Under the pieces are notes generated by a model. That model saw nothing but the letters and a program-made list of their open reading frames with translations. It did not search any database and was not told where the DNA came from. From Oceanicaulis sp. HLUCCA04 (lineage in GTDB: Bacteria > Pseudomonadota > Alphaproteobacteria > Caulobacterales > Maricaulaceae), in the NCBI GenBank assembly GCA_001314625.1, contig LJSH01000005.1:1-58275 (forward strand): a stretch of 58,275 bases of DNA. The letters are read 5' to 3'. The stretch's first letter is position 1, and every line of letters starts with the position of its first letter. A program made the translations under genes and the position numbers. This document shows positions 43,477 through 51,999 of the stretch, one piece after another.

Positions 43477-44027
43477 TAGCGGGGCCTCCTCATGGCGTTG
43501 ATCAGGACGAGCAGGGAGATCAGGGCAAGGGCGAATGAAATCATGGCGTTCCAGCCCGCCATCGATACGCCCAGCAATGACCAGACCACCTCATTGCATT
43601 GCGGGATGGTGCGGGCGCTTTCGAACAGGTTTTCCATCTGTGCAAGGCTGACCGGACCGCTCGATACGCCCGAGCAGGACGGCGGCAAATCAAGGATCTC
43701 GTACTCCACCAGCACATGATGGACCGCATGCCACAGGCTGACCGTGCTGAGCACACCGACAAGGGCCACGCCGAGCAATGCTGACAGGTCTGGCAGTTTC
43801 ACGGCGCGAATCAGAAGGAACACGGTGATACCGGCCCCGGCAATGGCGGCGTGCGCCCAGCGCTGGGTGATGCACATCGGGCAGGGCAACATGCCGCCCA
43901 GATATTCAAACGCGAACGCCCCGGCGAGCAGGGCGAGCGAGACGCCCGCTGCAATCAGCGGCCAGTTGCGTGGCTCCAGAGCAATGCGCAAGGGCGCGGG
44001 CAGGGCGGAAAACAGGCTCATGCACAC
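43476..44027 (-). CDS. dsbB: Disulfide bond formation protein DsbB
   Basis: Encodes 183 residues with four hydrophobic segments. DsbB re-oxidises DsbA and passes electrons to ubiquinone. The first Cys pair is in GGMLPCPMCITQRWAH; the second periplasmic pair is represented by LPPSCSGVSSG and RTIPQCNEVVWS. The start could be 44027 (MCMSLF) or 44021 (MSLF). Its stop overlaps the coq7 start, an apt pairing since both use the quinone pool. dsbA is not in the window. Confidence 0.93.
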   Translation of the reverse strand: MCMSLFSALPAPLRIALEPRNWPLIAAGVSLALLAGAFAFEYLGGMLPCPMCITQRWAHAAIAGAGITVFLLIRAVKLPDLSALLGVALVGVLSTVSLWHAVHHVLVEYEILDLPPSCSGVSSGPVSLAQMENLFESARTIPQCNEVVWSLLGVSMAGWNAMISFALALISLLVLINAMRRPR

Positions 44028-44082
44028 AGTCTAGGCAGTTTATCCCGGGCGGGCGAGGGGCTGAACTGCCGCACCGGCGGGC

Positions 44083-44811
44083 CTATGGTTCCGGGCGCGC
44101 CTGCCGCCGCCGCCAGATGACAAGGCCAGCCAGCGCCGCAAGGCCCGCAACAGCCACAAGCGCGATCGCCCACAGCCCTTCATCAAGGATCCGGCGCAAG
44201 CCATTGATGACCAGATCAATGAAGGCAGGGCCGAGTATGATCAGCCCGCCATAGAGAATGACGATCCAGACCGTCCCCAGAATCGCTCCGCCCAGCACCA
44301 GCAAGCCATCACGGTTGATCAGACCCAGGGCCGCCAGCGCGAGCGCAATGCCCGGCGTGGTGTTGGTCAGCGGCAGGGGAACAAGAATTGACAGGCAGAA
44401 CACGCAAAAAAGCGCGCCGGCGCTGCGATGGGCCATCGGCCCCGACAGGAAGGCCAGGCGCGGCGCGGCAAACGCCTCGATCCAGCCGAACCATTTGCGC
44501 GCGCCATGGGCTGTCTTGACCAGATCGGCTTTTGACAGGCGCCGCCTCGCCAACCGGTCAGGCAGCCAGAGTGCGTCGCGCCCCAGCGCCATCTGCGCCG
44601 ATATGGCCAGCATGGGCAGGGCGACGATTTGCGGGATACCGTAAAGGAACGGCATGCATACCGGCACCGCCAGAACGAACAGCACCACGCCGAAAGCCTG
44701 CTCGCCCAGTTTTTCCGTGAGTTCGCCGAGGGTAAGTCCGCTGGCGGGCGCATCGGCGGCGATGTCTTCCAGACGCGATACCATGCCGGTGGCGGGGGCC
44801 GCAGTTTCCAT
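44083..44811 (-). CDS. exoD: ExoD-family membrane protein
   Basis: Encodes 242 residues. The ExoD family was named for an exopolysaccharide-synthesis gene of rhizobia; its biochemistry is unknown. Diagnostic stretches: GLTLGELTEKLGEQAFGVVL, FVLAVPVCMPFLYGIPQIVA and WLPDRLARRRLSKADLVKTA. About five hydrophobic segments are visible. It is monocistronic; the start lies 150 nt from the divergent tRNA-Leu. Confidence 0.92.
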   Translation of the reverse strand: METAAPATGMVSRLEDIAADAPASGLTLGELTEKLGEQAFGVVLFVLAVPVCMPFLYGIPQIVALPMLAISAQMALGRDALWLPDRLARRRLSKADLVKTAHGARKWFGWIEAFAAPRLAFLSGPMAHRSAGALFCVFCLSILVPLPLTNTTPGIALALAALGLINRDGLLVLGGAILGTVWIVILYGGLIILGPAFIDLVINGLRRILDEGLWAIALVAVAGLAALAGLVIWRRRQARPEP

Positions 44812-44960
44812 CAGTGATTGCTTTCAGGGCAGGGGGCGAAGCTGATTAAGGCGTTGTGTGGCATGGCGCGCGCGGTGCGTCCAGCGCGTGACATGCCTGT
44901 CCATTCCCTCTCGACGCATCGGCACAGCTCGCCTATTAGAACCGCGTTGCTACCCAAGCT

Positions 44961-45047
44961 GCGGGCGTGGCGGAATTGGTAGACGCAGCGGACTCAAAAT
45001 CCGCCGGCCGCAAGGCCTTGCCGGTTCGATTCCGGCCGCCCGTACCA
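44961..45047 (+). tRNA. tRNA-Leu, anticodon CAA
   Basis: 87 nt including an encoded CCA. Acceptor GCGGGCG pairs with CGCCCGT (one G-T pair). The D-arm region is GGCGGAATTGGTAGACGC. The anticodon arm GCGGA-CTCAAAA-TCCGC gives CAA, reading UUG. A long class II variable arm (CGGCCGCAAGGCCTTG region) and a T-arm with GGTTCGATTCC follow. Class II shape and anticodon both indicate leucine. Confidence 0.97.
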
Positions 45048-45110
45048 TTCTTTGCTGTCCTCCCTCGCCTCCGCTCGGTCGGTGCGGGCAAAAGTGCCCG
45101 GCGCGCGTTC

Positions 45111-45322
45111 GCGCTTTTCAGGCCGCTTCGCGGCCTGCAAGGGCAAAGCCCGCCCGCGCTCGTGCGCGGAACATCGCAACGCGGATGCGTTGCGCAACTG
45201 AATTCATCGCGCGGTCGCGCTTTTCAGGCCGCTATGCGGCCTGTGAGGGCAAGGCCCGTCCGCGCTCGTGCGCGGAACATCGCAACGCGGAGGCGTTGCG
45301 CACCTGAATTCATCGCGCGGTC
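45111..45322. repeat. Two tandem copies of a 106-bp multi-palindrome unit
   Basis: Copy 1 is 45111-45216 and copy 2 is 45217-45322. Both start GCGCTTTTCAGGCCGC and end GAATTCATCGCGCGGTC. Differences cluster in loops: GGCCGC-TTC-GCGGCC against GGCCGC-TAT-GCGGCC, and AACGC-GGAT-GCGTT against AACGC-GGAG-GCGTT. Each unit holds at least three palindromes. Confidence 0.9.
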
Positions 45323-45350
45323 GCCAGTTCTCCAAAGCTCCCTCCACCGG

Positions 45351-45374
45351 GGTCCCCCGCCTCGACGGGGGACC
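45351..45374. repeat. REP-like palindrome, family B copy 1
   Basis: GGTCCCCCG, CCTCGA, CGGGGGACC: a perfect 9-bp stem preceded by CTCCACCGG. The same stem occurs at 56131-56154 and 56218-56241. Confidence 0.8.
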
Positions 45375-45405
45375 GATGAAATAGCCTGCGGCCGGAAAGT
45401 ATGGA

Positions 45406-45424
45406 TCCCGGGTCAAGCCCGGGA
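45406..45424. repeat. REP-like palindrome, family D
   Basis: TCCCGGG, TCAAG, CCCGGGA forms a perfect 7-bp stem, flanked by GGA and ACCCGG. The unit TCCCGGGTCAAGCCCGGGA is a widespread type in alphaproteobacterial spacers (general knowledge). Only one copy is seen here. Confidence 0.7.
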
Positions 45425-45560
45425 ACCCGGATGAGACATCATTGCTAAATTTGCCGCGACCCGGTTTTCGGAAAGGGTGTTCAAGCCGCCATCTGCCTTG
45501 CCCCTGCCGGGCGCAGCCCTGTATGGGTGGGTGCTCACCGCATCGGAGTAACCTTGCCTC

Positions 45561-46130
45561 ATGGTTGAACTGGTTGAAGAAGCCCTTGGCGGCGTGAAGC
45601 TGGTGCGCACGCCCCGCTTCGAGGATGAGCGCGGCTTTTTCACCGAAACCTGGAATGCGCGCGCCTTCGCCGCCATCGGGATCGATGCCGCCTTCGTGCA
45701 GGACAATCACTCGCGCTCGGTGAGGGCCGGAACGGTGCGTGGACTGCACTATCAGGCCCCGCCTTTCGCACAGGCCAAGCTGGTGCGGGTCTCTCAAGGC
45801 CGGGTGATGGACGTGGCAGTGGATGCGCGGGTAGGCTCGCCCAGTTACGGCCAGCACTTCAAGGCCGAGCTGAGCGCGGATAATGGCTTGCAGCTCTTTG
45901 TGCCGGCAGGCTTCCTGCACGGCTTCATGACGCTTCAGGATGAATGCCACGTCCAGTACAAGGTTGATAATTACTACGACAGGGCGAGTGATGGCGCGGT
46001 ACGCTTTGACGACCCGGATCTGGGTATCGAGTGGGGCTTGCCGGCGGCGAACGCCATTTTGTCTGGCAAGGACGCCGATGCGCCCTTCTGGCGCGAGTTT
46101 GCTTCTCCCTTTGTCTGGCCGGGTGAATAG
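45561..46130 (+). CDS. rfbC: dTDP-4-dehydrorhamnose 3,5-epimerase
   Basis: Encodes 189 residues. RfbC/RmlC catalyses the third step of dTDP-L-rhamnose synthesis. The catalytic His is in RAGTVRGLHYQAPPFAQAKL, and DVAVDARVGSPSYGQHF and VPAGFLHGFMTLQDECHVQY are family blocks. A GGAG lies 12 nt before the ATG, rather far. rfbD follows after 5 nt; rfbA and rfbB are not in the window. Confidence 0.95.
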   Translation: MVELVEEALGGVKLVRTPRFEDERGFFTETWNARAFAAIGIDAAFVQDNHSRSVRAGTVRGLHYQAPPFAQAKLVRVSQGRVMDVAVDARVGSPSYGQHFKAELSADNGLQLFVPAGFLHGFMTLQDECHVQYKVDNYYDRASDGAVRFDDPDLGIEWGLPAANAILSGKDADAPFWREFASPFVWPGE

Positions 46131-46135
46131 CGCCG

Positions 46136-47038
46136 ATGCCCCGGCTCGTCATTCTTGGCCGCACCGGCCAACTTGCCACTGAATTGATCCGGCAAGCCCC
46201 GGCGCAGGGCTGGGACGCCGTGGCGCTGGGCCGCGATGTGGCAGACTTTGCCGATCCACAGTCGTGCGTGGCGGCGCTCGGTGCCGCGCTGCCTGCTGAT
46301 GCGGTTATTAACGCTGCCGCCTACACCGCCGTTGACCGCGCCGAGAGCGAGGAGACGCTGGCGCACACCATCAATGCGCAGACGCCCGGCCAGCTGGCCG
46401 CCTTGTGCGCTGCGCAGGATATCCCCTTCGTGCACGTGTCGACAGACTATGTGTTCGATGGCTCCAAGCCGGAGCCTTATGTGGAGACGGATGCCACCAA
46501 CCCGCAAAGTGCCTATGGCCGCTCGAAGCGTGCTGGCGAGATTGCGGTGGAAAAGGCTGGTGGGCGCAGCCTGATTGCGCGCACGACCTGGGTTTATTCG
46601 GCCCATGGGCGCAATTTCGTGAAGACGATGCTGCGGCTGGGCGCGGAGCGCGATGAGTTGCGCGTGGTTGACGACCAGCTTGGATGCCCGACAGCGGCGC
46701 ATGACCTGGCGCGCTGCCTGCTGGTGGCGGCATCGGCGATGCGTGAAGGCCGCAGTAAGGGCGGGCTCTACCATCTTGCCGGGGACGGTGAGACGAGCTG
46801 GGCGGGCTTTGCCGAGGCGATCTTTGCTCTGGCTGAGCCGCGTTGGCGCCGCCGTCCGTCAGTAATGCCGATCACCAGTGCCGATTATCCAACCGCCGCC
46901 CGGCGTCCGGCCAACTCGCGGCTGGATTCAAGCCGGTTCGAAGCCGAGTTTGGAACCCGGCCAGCCGCCTGGAGAACGTCTCTCCCCGAGGTGGTCGAAG
47001 CAATTCTCCACATGGAGAATGCACAGCAGAACCTGTAG
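46136..47038 (+). CDS. rfbD: dTDP-4-dehydrorhamnose reductase
   Basis: Encodes 300 residues. It reduces dTDP-4-keto-L-rhamnose with NAD(P)H to dTDP-L-rhamnose, the donor for cell-surface polysaccharides. The Rossmann motif is LGRTGQLATELIRQAPAQG at the N-terminus; AYTAVDRAESEETLAHTINA, HVSTDYVFDGSKPEPYVETD and the YxxxK motif (SAYGRSKRAGEIAVEKA) are present. It forms a two-gene operon with rfbC. Confidence 0.95.
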   Translation: MPRLVILGRTGQLATELIRQAPAQGWDAVALGRDVADFADPQSCVAALGAALPADAVINAAAYTAVDRAESEETLAHTINAQTPGQLAALCAAQDIPFVHVSTDYVFDGSKPEPYVETDATNPQSAYGRSKRAGEIAVEKAGGRSLIARTTWVYSAHGRNFVKTMLRLGAERDELRVVDDQLGCPTAAHDLARCLLVAASAMREGRSKGGLYHLAGDGETSWAGFAEAIFALAEPRWRRRPSVMPITSADYPTAARRPANSRLDSSRFEAEFGTRPAAWRTSLPEVVEAILHMENAQQNL

Positions 47039-47195
47039 CGATAGTGCCGGGAGCGCGGCTTCTCGCAGCCGCAGCATGGTCTTCGCACCTGCCCTCCCGG
47101 TAGACAAACCCCTCCGGTGCGTCTAACCCGCCCACCGGCGCGTGCAAACGCGCGAACCCCTTATGGTACAAGGTGAAAAGGTACGGACAAAGTTC

Positions 47196-48425
47196 ATGTC
47201 AAACGGCCAGTCACGCTTCCATGTGCCCGCCCCGCCCTTCCGGCCCGGCGACACGCCTGACTTCTCTTATCTGGATCTGCAAAAGGCCGGAGAGGCCAAA
47301 CGGCCTGATCCGCTGACCGCAGCGGCCAGGATGACCGATCTTGCCTTCGGCCTGATCGGGGTGCTGGACCATAATCATCAGGCGGTGGGTGAGTGGGATC
47401 CGCGCCTGTCGCCGGACGTGCTGCGCGAGGGCCTGTCGCACATGGTGCTGACGCGCATTTACGATGCGCGCATGCTGAAACTCCAGCGTCAGGGCAAGAT
47501 GAGCTTCTACATGAAGTCGCTCGGCGAGGAGGCGGTCGCCGTGGCCGCCGCGATGGCGCTGAACAAGTCCGACATGGTGTTCCCGTCCTACCGCCAGCAG
47601 GGCATTCTGTTCGCGCGTGGCCGCAATATCGTTGACATGATGTGCCACTGCATCTCCAACAGCCGCGATAATCTCAAAGGCCGCCAGCTGCCTGTCCACT
47701 ACACCTGGGCCGAAGGCAATTTCTTCACGATCTCCGGCAATCTGGGCACGCAGTTTCCGCAAGCGGTCGGCTATGCGATGGGCTGCGCCTACAAGGGCGA
47801 GGACACGATTGCTGCCAGCTGGATTGGCGATGGCACGACCGCAGCGCCGGATTTCCATGCCGCCATGACGCTGGCATCGACCTATCGCGCGCCGGTGATC
47901 CTCAATGTCGTCAACAATCAGTGGGCGATCTCGACCTATGAGGGTATTGCCAAGGGCGATGCGCGCACCTTTGCCTCCAAGGGGCTGGGCTATGGGCTTG
48001 CCTCCCTGCGCGTTGATGGCAACGATTTCCTGGCCGTCTATGCCGCGACCAAATGGGCGGCAGACCGCGCGCGCAAGGGTGGCGGAGCGACCTTTATCGA
48101 GCTTTTCACCTACCGCGCCGACGCGCACTCAACCTCGGACGATCCCGCGCGCTACCGCCCGAAGAACGAGTTCGAGATGTGGCCGCTGGGCGATCCGATC
48201 GAGCGCCTGAAAAACCATCTCATTGGCCTTGGCGAATGGGATGATGAGCGCCACGAAAAGCTGGAAGAACAGATGACGGCTCTGGTGGTGAAATCCTACA
48301 AGGAAGCAGAAAGCCACGGCACGCTGCACGATGGTCCGCTTTCGCCTACCCATTCCATTTTTGAAGACGTGTATGCCACCGAAGACTGGCGCCTGCGCCG
48401 TCAACGCCAGGATTTAGGAGTTTAG
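47196..48425 (+). CDS. bkdA1: Branched-chain 2-oxoacid dehydrogenase E1 alpha
   Basis: Encodes 409 residues. The ATG at 47196 gives MSNGQSRFHVPAPPFRPGDT, typical of this E1 alpha; the frame is open to 47142, and the nearest purine-rich site (AAGG, 47180) is 13 nt away. E1 decarboxylates 2-oxoacids from Val, Leu and Ile using thiamine diphosphate. The ThDP motif is WIGDGTTAAPDFHAAMTLAS at about residue 210, ending at VVNNQWAISTYEG. Also present: YRQQGILFARG and RADAHSTSDDPARYRP. It heads the operon with the E1 beta and E2 genes. Confidence 0.94.
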   Translation: MSNGQSRFHVPAPPFRPGDTPDFSYLDLQKAGEAKRPDPLTAAARMTDLAFGLIGVLDHNHQAVGEWDPRLSPDVLREGLSHMVLTRIYDARMLKLQRQGKMSFYMKSLGEEAVAVAAAMALNKSDMVFPSYRQQGILFARGRNIVDMMCHCISNSRDNLKGRQLPVHYTWAEGNFFTISGNLGTQFPQAVGYAMGCAYKGEDTIAASWIGDGTTAAPDFHAAMTLASTYRAPVILNVVNNQWAISTYEGIAKGDARTFASKGLGYGLASLRVDGNDFLAVYAATKWAADRARKGGGATFIELFTYRADAHSTSDDPARYRPKNEFEMWPLGDPIERLKNHLIGLGEWDDERHEKLEEQMTALVVKSYKEAESHGTLHDGPLSPTHSIFEDVYATEDWRLRRQRQDLGV

Positions 48426-48429
48426 CATC

Positions 48430-49446
48430 ATGCCAGCGATGAACATGCTGCAAGCCCTCAATTCGGCCATGGACGTGCTGCTCGACAAGCACCCGGAAAC
48501 GGTGATCTTCGGCGAGGATTCCGGCTATTTCGGCGGCGTCTTCGGCGCCACGCAGGGCCTGCAGAAGAAATATGGCCTCGACCGGGTATTCGATGCGCCC
48601 ATCAACGAGGCCGCGATTGCGGCCATGGCTATCGGCATGGCGGCGAAGGGCCTTAAACCCATCGCGGAAATCCAGTTCGCCGATTACATCTTCCCGGCCT
48701 TTGACCAGATCGTCTCGGAGATGAGCCGCATCCGCTACCGCTCTGCTGGCGAGTTTGTCTCGCCGGTCGTGGTGCGGTCACCCTGGGGCGGCGGCATCCG
48801 GGGCGGACAGACCCACTCGATGAGCCCGGAAGCCTTCTTCACCCATGTGCCGGGCGTCAAAGTGGTGGTTCCTTCAAATCCCTACGATGCCAAAGGCATG
48901 CTGATTGCGGCGAGCGAGGGCGATGACCCGGTCATCTTCTTTGAGCCGAAGCGTATCTATAATGGCCCGTTTGACGGCGTGCCGGACGCGCCGCTGTCCA
49001 GCTGGGCGAAACATCCCAAGGGCGAAGTGCCCGAAGGCCATTACCGCGTGGAGCTGGGCAAGGCCGAAATCGTGCGCGAGGGAGAAGCCTGCACGGTCCT
49101 CACCTATGGCACGCTGGTCCATGTCGCGGTCAACGCAGCCGAAAAGGCCGGCATCGATGCCGAGATCATCGATCTGAAGACGCTCGCCCCTTATGATATC
49201 GAGACCATCGCGGCTTCGGTGAACAAGACGGGGCGCGTGGTGGTGGCGCACGAGGCGCCGCGTACATCCGGGTTCGGGGCAGAACTTGCCGCGCAGATTC
49301 AGGAAGAATGCTTCTACGCTCTGGAGGCACCGATCTTCCGGCTGACAGGCTGGGACACGCCCTATCCCCACGCCCACGAATGGGCCTATTTCCCCGGTCA
49401 GGCGCGCTTCATCCGCGCGCTGCAGACGGTCACGGAGGCGCGCTGA
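48430..49446 (+). CDS. bkdA2: Branched-chain 2-oxoacid dehydrogenase E1 beta
   Basis: Encodes 338 residues. It pairs with E1 alpha to form the decarboxylase. Family blocks: VIFGEDSGYFGGVFGATQGL, DAPINEAAIAAMAIGMAAKG, AEIQFADYIFPAFDQIVSEM and SPWGGGIRGGQTHSMSPEAF. The C-terminal region has VVVAHEAPRTSGFGAELAAQ. It starts 4 nt after E1 alpha, and the E2 ATG is 2 nt after its stop. Confidence 0.95.
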   Translation: MPAMNMLQALNSAMDVLLDKHPETVIFGEDSGYFGGVFGATQGLQKKYGLDRVFDAPINEAAIAAMAIGMAAKGLKPIAEIQFADYIFPAFDQIVSEMSRIRYRSAGEFVSPVVVRSPWGGGIRGGQTHSMSPEAFFTHVPGVKVVVPSNPYDAKGMLIAASEGDDPVIFFEPKRIYNGPFDGVPDAPLSSWAKHPKGEVPEGHYRVELGKAEIVREGEACTVLTYGTLVHVAVNAAEKAGIDAEIIDLKTLAPYDIETIAASVNKTGRVVVAHEAPRTSGFGAELAAQIQEECFYALEAPIFRLTGWDTPYPHAHEWAYFPGQARFIRALQTVTEAR

Positions 49447-49448
49447 AC

Positions 49449-50795
49449 ATGAGCGAATACAAATACAAGCTCCCCGATGTCGGCGAAGGCGTGGTCGAGG
49501 CCGAGATCGTTGAATGGCACATCAAGGAAGGTGACAGCGTCACCGAGGACCAGCACATCCTGGATGTGATGACCGACAAGGCAACGGTTGAAATCCCCTG
49601 CGCGGTCAATGGCGTGGTGAAGAAAATTGTCGGCGCGCCCGGCGATGTCCTGCCTGTCGGCACCGAGATTCTCGTCATCGAGATCGATGGCTCGCCCCCG
49701 ACCGAGGAAGAGGCGCCTGCCCCTGAGGTGAAGGAAGACAAGCCCGCCGCCGATCCCGAAAAGGGCAAGGCGCTGGCTGAAGGTCCCGACCGCACCGCAG
49801 AGAAAAGCGAAGACCCGGCTGGTGGCAAGCAAGCCGTTCCGCCAAAGCCAGCCGCCTCTGCGCCCAGGACGGCCGCTGCCGCGTCTGCACCTGCCCGTTC
49901 ATCAGGCGAGCGGCCTCTGGCCAGTCCCGCCGTACGCCAGCGTGCGCTGGAGGCTGATATTGACCTGGCTGCCATTCCCGGCACCGGCCCGGCCGGACGT
50001 ATCACCCATGCCGACATGGATGATTTTATCGCCGCGGGCGGACGCCTTGCCTCCAAGGCGGGCGGCAGCGGTTCGGGTCCGTCGAGAGCCCCGCGCACCG
50101 GCGTGACCGAAGAGAAGGTGATTGGGCTGCGCCGGAAAATCGCGCAGAACATGGCCGCCGCGAAACGCACCATCCCGCACATCACCTATGTCGACGAAAT
50201 TGATCTGACAGCGCTGGAAGATCTGCGCGCGCATCTCAATGCCAACCGCAAGGACGGCCAGCCCAAGCTGACCATCATCCCCTTCCTCGTCGCCGCGGTG
50301 ACGCGTGCCCTGCCGGACTTTCCGCAGGCGAACGCCCATTTCGACACTGAAGAATCTGTGCTGACCAAGTATGAGGGCGTCCATTGCGGTATCGCTACCG
50401 CCACGCCCAATGGCCTGATGGTGCCGGTCATCCGTCATGCCGAAACCCTTGATCTCTGGCAGATTGCCGATGAGGTGAAGCGCCTTGCCGATGCCTGCCG
50501 CGATGGCAAGGCCACCAAGGAGGAGCTGTCGGGCTCCACCATCACCATCACCTCGCTGGGCGCGATTGGCGGCATTGTGACAACGCCGGTCATCAACCTG
50601 CCCGAGACGGCGATTATCGGCGTCAACAAGATGCAGGTTCTGCCGCGCTATGACGAGGCGGGCCGCGTTGTGCCGCGCAAGATCATGAATCTCTCATCCA
50701 GCTTCGATCACCGTATCGTCGATGGCTATGAGGCGGCATTGCTGGTGCAGGCGCTGAAGGGCTATCTGGAAAATCCGGCCACGCTGTTCATGTAG
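49449..50795 (+). CDS. bkdB: Branched-chain 2-oxoacid dehydrogenase E2 (lipoamide acyltransferase)
   Basis: Encodes 448 residues. One lipoyl domain (KLPDVGEGVVEAEIVEWHIK) has the lipoylated Lys in VMTDKATVEIPCAV at about residue 43. A charged Ala/Pro/Lys linker follows, then the E1/E3-binding domain (LASPAVRQRALEADIDLAAI, PGTGPAGRITHADMDDF), and the acyltransferase domain with the catalytic motif SSFDHRIVDGYEAALLVQAL near residue 420. The E3 gene (lpd) is not adjacent and is presumably elsewhere. Confidence 0.95.
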   Translation: MSEYKYKLPDVGEGVVEAEIVEWHIKEGDSVTEDQHILDVMTDKATVEIPCAVNGVVKKIVGAPGDVLPVGTEILVIEIDGSPPTEEEAPAPEVKEDKPAADPEKGKALAEGPDRTAEKSEDPAGGKQAVPPKPAASAPRTAAAASAPARSSGERPLASPAVRQRALEADIDLAAIPGTGPAGRITHADMDDFIAAGGRLASKAGGSGSGPSRAPRTGVTEEKVIGLRRKIAQNMAAAKRTIPHITYVDEIDLTALEDLRAHLNANRKDGQPKLTIIPFLVAAVTRALPDFPQANAHFDTEESVLTKYEGVHCGIATATPNGLMVPVIRHAETLDLWQIADEVKRLADACRDGKATKEELSGSTITITSLGAIGGIVTTPVINLPETAIIGVNKMQVLPRYDEAGRVVPRKIMNLSSSFDHRIVDGYEAALLVQALKGYLENPATLFM

Positions 50796-50803
50796 ACTGG
50801 CCG

Positions 50804-51889
50804 TCAGGCCGCCTGCATGTCCCGGCGCATCCGCCAGAAGCGCATCGCCCGTTCGGCGTCTTCGCGCGTCAGGCTGTTGTAGAGGGCACCGAGCGCCTGT
50901 GCGTCGGCACTCAGATTGCCGCCGCCGGGCCGGCGCAAAATGGCCAGTGTCACGAACAGGGCCTTGTCGAACTCGGCCGCCTTGCAGATCAGCGCGAGGC
51001 CATCAGGGCTTTTATGGTCCAGCGCGCGCTGGGCGGCGGCGTGGTCGACATCGGCCAGTTCGGCCAGCGCGGCGCAACATTTGACGCGTTCACCTTCGCG
51101 CATCAGCCGGACCAGCAAGGGGCCGTCCAGCTCCTTGCGCATCCGGCGTGTGGCAACAAACTTGCGGGCTTCGGAAATTGCCTTGTCGTCCGCCAGCCGG
51201 GCCTCCAGCCGGGCGTGGGAGGCGGCCATGGCGGCTTCGGCTATCGCCGGGTCCAGCGCCTCGAAACGTTTCATGATCCGGTCACGCAGCGAGGTCTCCA
51301 CCACGCTCATCAGGTCGCCCAGAAGGTCGGCGGGCGTATCGGCGCGGTTGACGATAGGGGCCTGCAGGACCGAGCTGGTTTCCGCGCGGCGCGCCACCGT
51401 TTCGAAGGCATTGCGCGACAGGCGCGCACCATCATTGGCGACCAGCCGCGCCAGCGTCTCGTCATCACCGCTGGCGACAATCGCGTCACTGACCCGTTCG
51501 GGCAGCGTCTGGCGCGCGGTCATCGCGCGGCGATGCTCCTCGCCCGCTTCGGTCGCAATGGCGATGAGATCATCCTCGGTCAGCACGCCGGACTGGGCCA
51601 GTATCGGCGCAGCGACCTCGATCGCATCGCGGGCCAGCTGCATGACGAGATTGCGCGGCGCTATCGCCGTATCAGCAAAGCGGCGTGACAGCTCGGCGCG
51701 GGCATCCTGCGCGGTCTGCGCGGCCAAGGTGGACAGCACCGCGTCAAATTGCTGATGCGCGCCGGAGCCGTCTTTGGGCGTTTCCTCGAAGAACAGATCG
51801 GTCACTTCGCGCAGCAGGGCGCGGCGGCGCTCGGAGGATTTTTCCCGCGCCAGCCCGGTCAGATGGTGAAGCTTGCTCTCGATATCCAT
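50804..51889 (-). CDS. DUF2336 domain protein
   Basis: Encodes 361 residues from the ATG at 51889, which has GGGGGAATTC ahead; an ATG at 51901 would add four residues. It is all helical with repeated short motifs: DIESKLHHLTGLAREKSSER, ALLREVTDLFFEETPKDG, RDAIEVAAPILAQSGVLTED. This matches DUF2336, a family largely confined to alphaproteobacteria and of unknown function. It converges with the E2 gene (8-nt gap), so it is not part of that operon. Confidence 0.85.
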   Translation of the reverse strand: MDIESKLHHLTGLAREKSSERRRALLREVTDLFFEETPKDGSGAHQQFDAVLSTLAAQTAQDARAELSRRFADTAIAPRNLVMQLARDAIEVAAPILAQSGVLTEDDLIAIATEAGEEHRRAMTARQTLPERVSDAIVASGDDETLARLVANDGARLSRNAFETVARRAETSSVLQAPIVNRADTPADLLGDLMSVVETSLRDRIMKRFEALDPAIAEAAMAASHARLEARLADDKAISEARKFVATRRMRKELDGPLLVRLMREGERVKCCAALAELADVDHAAAQRALDHKSPDGLALICKAAEFDKALFVTLAILRRPGGGNLSADAQALGALYNSLTREDAERAMRFWRMRRDMQAA

Positions 51890-51999
51890 GAATTCCCCCA
51901 TCGGTGTAAGGTTCGCGCTTCACGCTAGCAGCTGACGGTAAACACACGGTTCCTTTGCCGCATTTGCCCGCAAACGCGATGGTAAATCGCCCGTCAGGC

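Larger units (their letters stand above)
45048..45560. other. Gene-free repeat-rich region between tRNA-Leu and rfbC
   Basis: 513 bases without a credible gene. The open frame at 44967-45434 runs through the tRNA and both repeat copies and is rejected. Contents in order: the 106-bp tandem repeat (45111-45322), REP-like palindromes at 45351-45374 and 45406-45424, and about 130 bases before rfbC that should hold its promoter, where I found no clear boxes. Confidence 0.7.

Noticed and set aside
44961-45047. tRNA-Leu as an integration (att) site
   Set aside because: No integrase gene and no second copy of the tRNA 3' end was found within the window, although a tandem repeat lies beside it.
45111-45322. 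Possible CRISPR array
   Set aside because: There are only two copies, directly adjacent, 106 bp long, with no unique spacers and no cas genes.
44967-45434. Open frame of 155 codons running through tRNA-Leu and the tandem repeat
   Set aside because: It is open only because repeats and GC bias lack stops. It overlaps a certain tRNA and its second half repeats its first.
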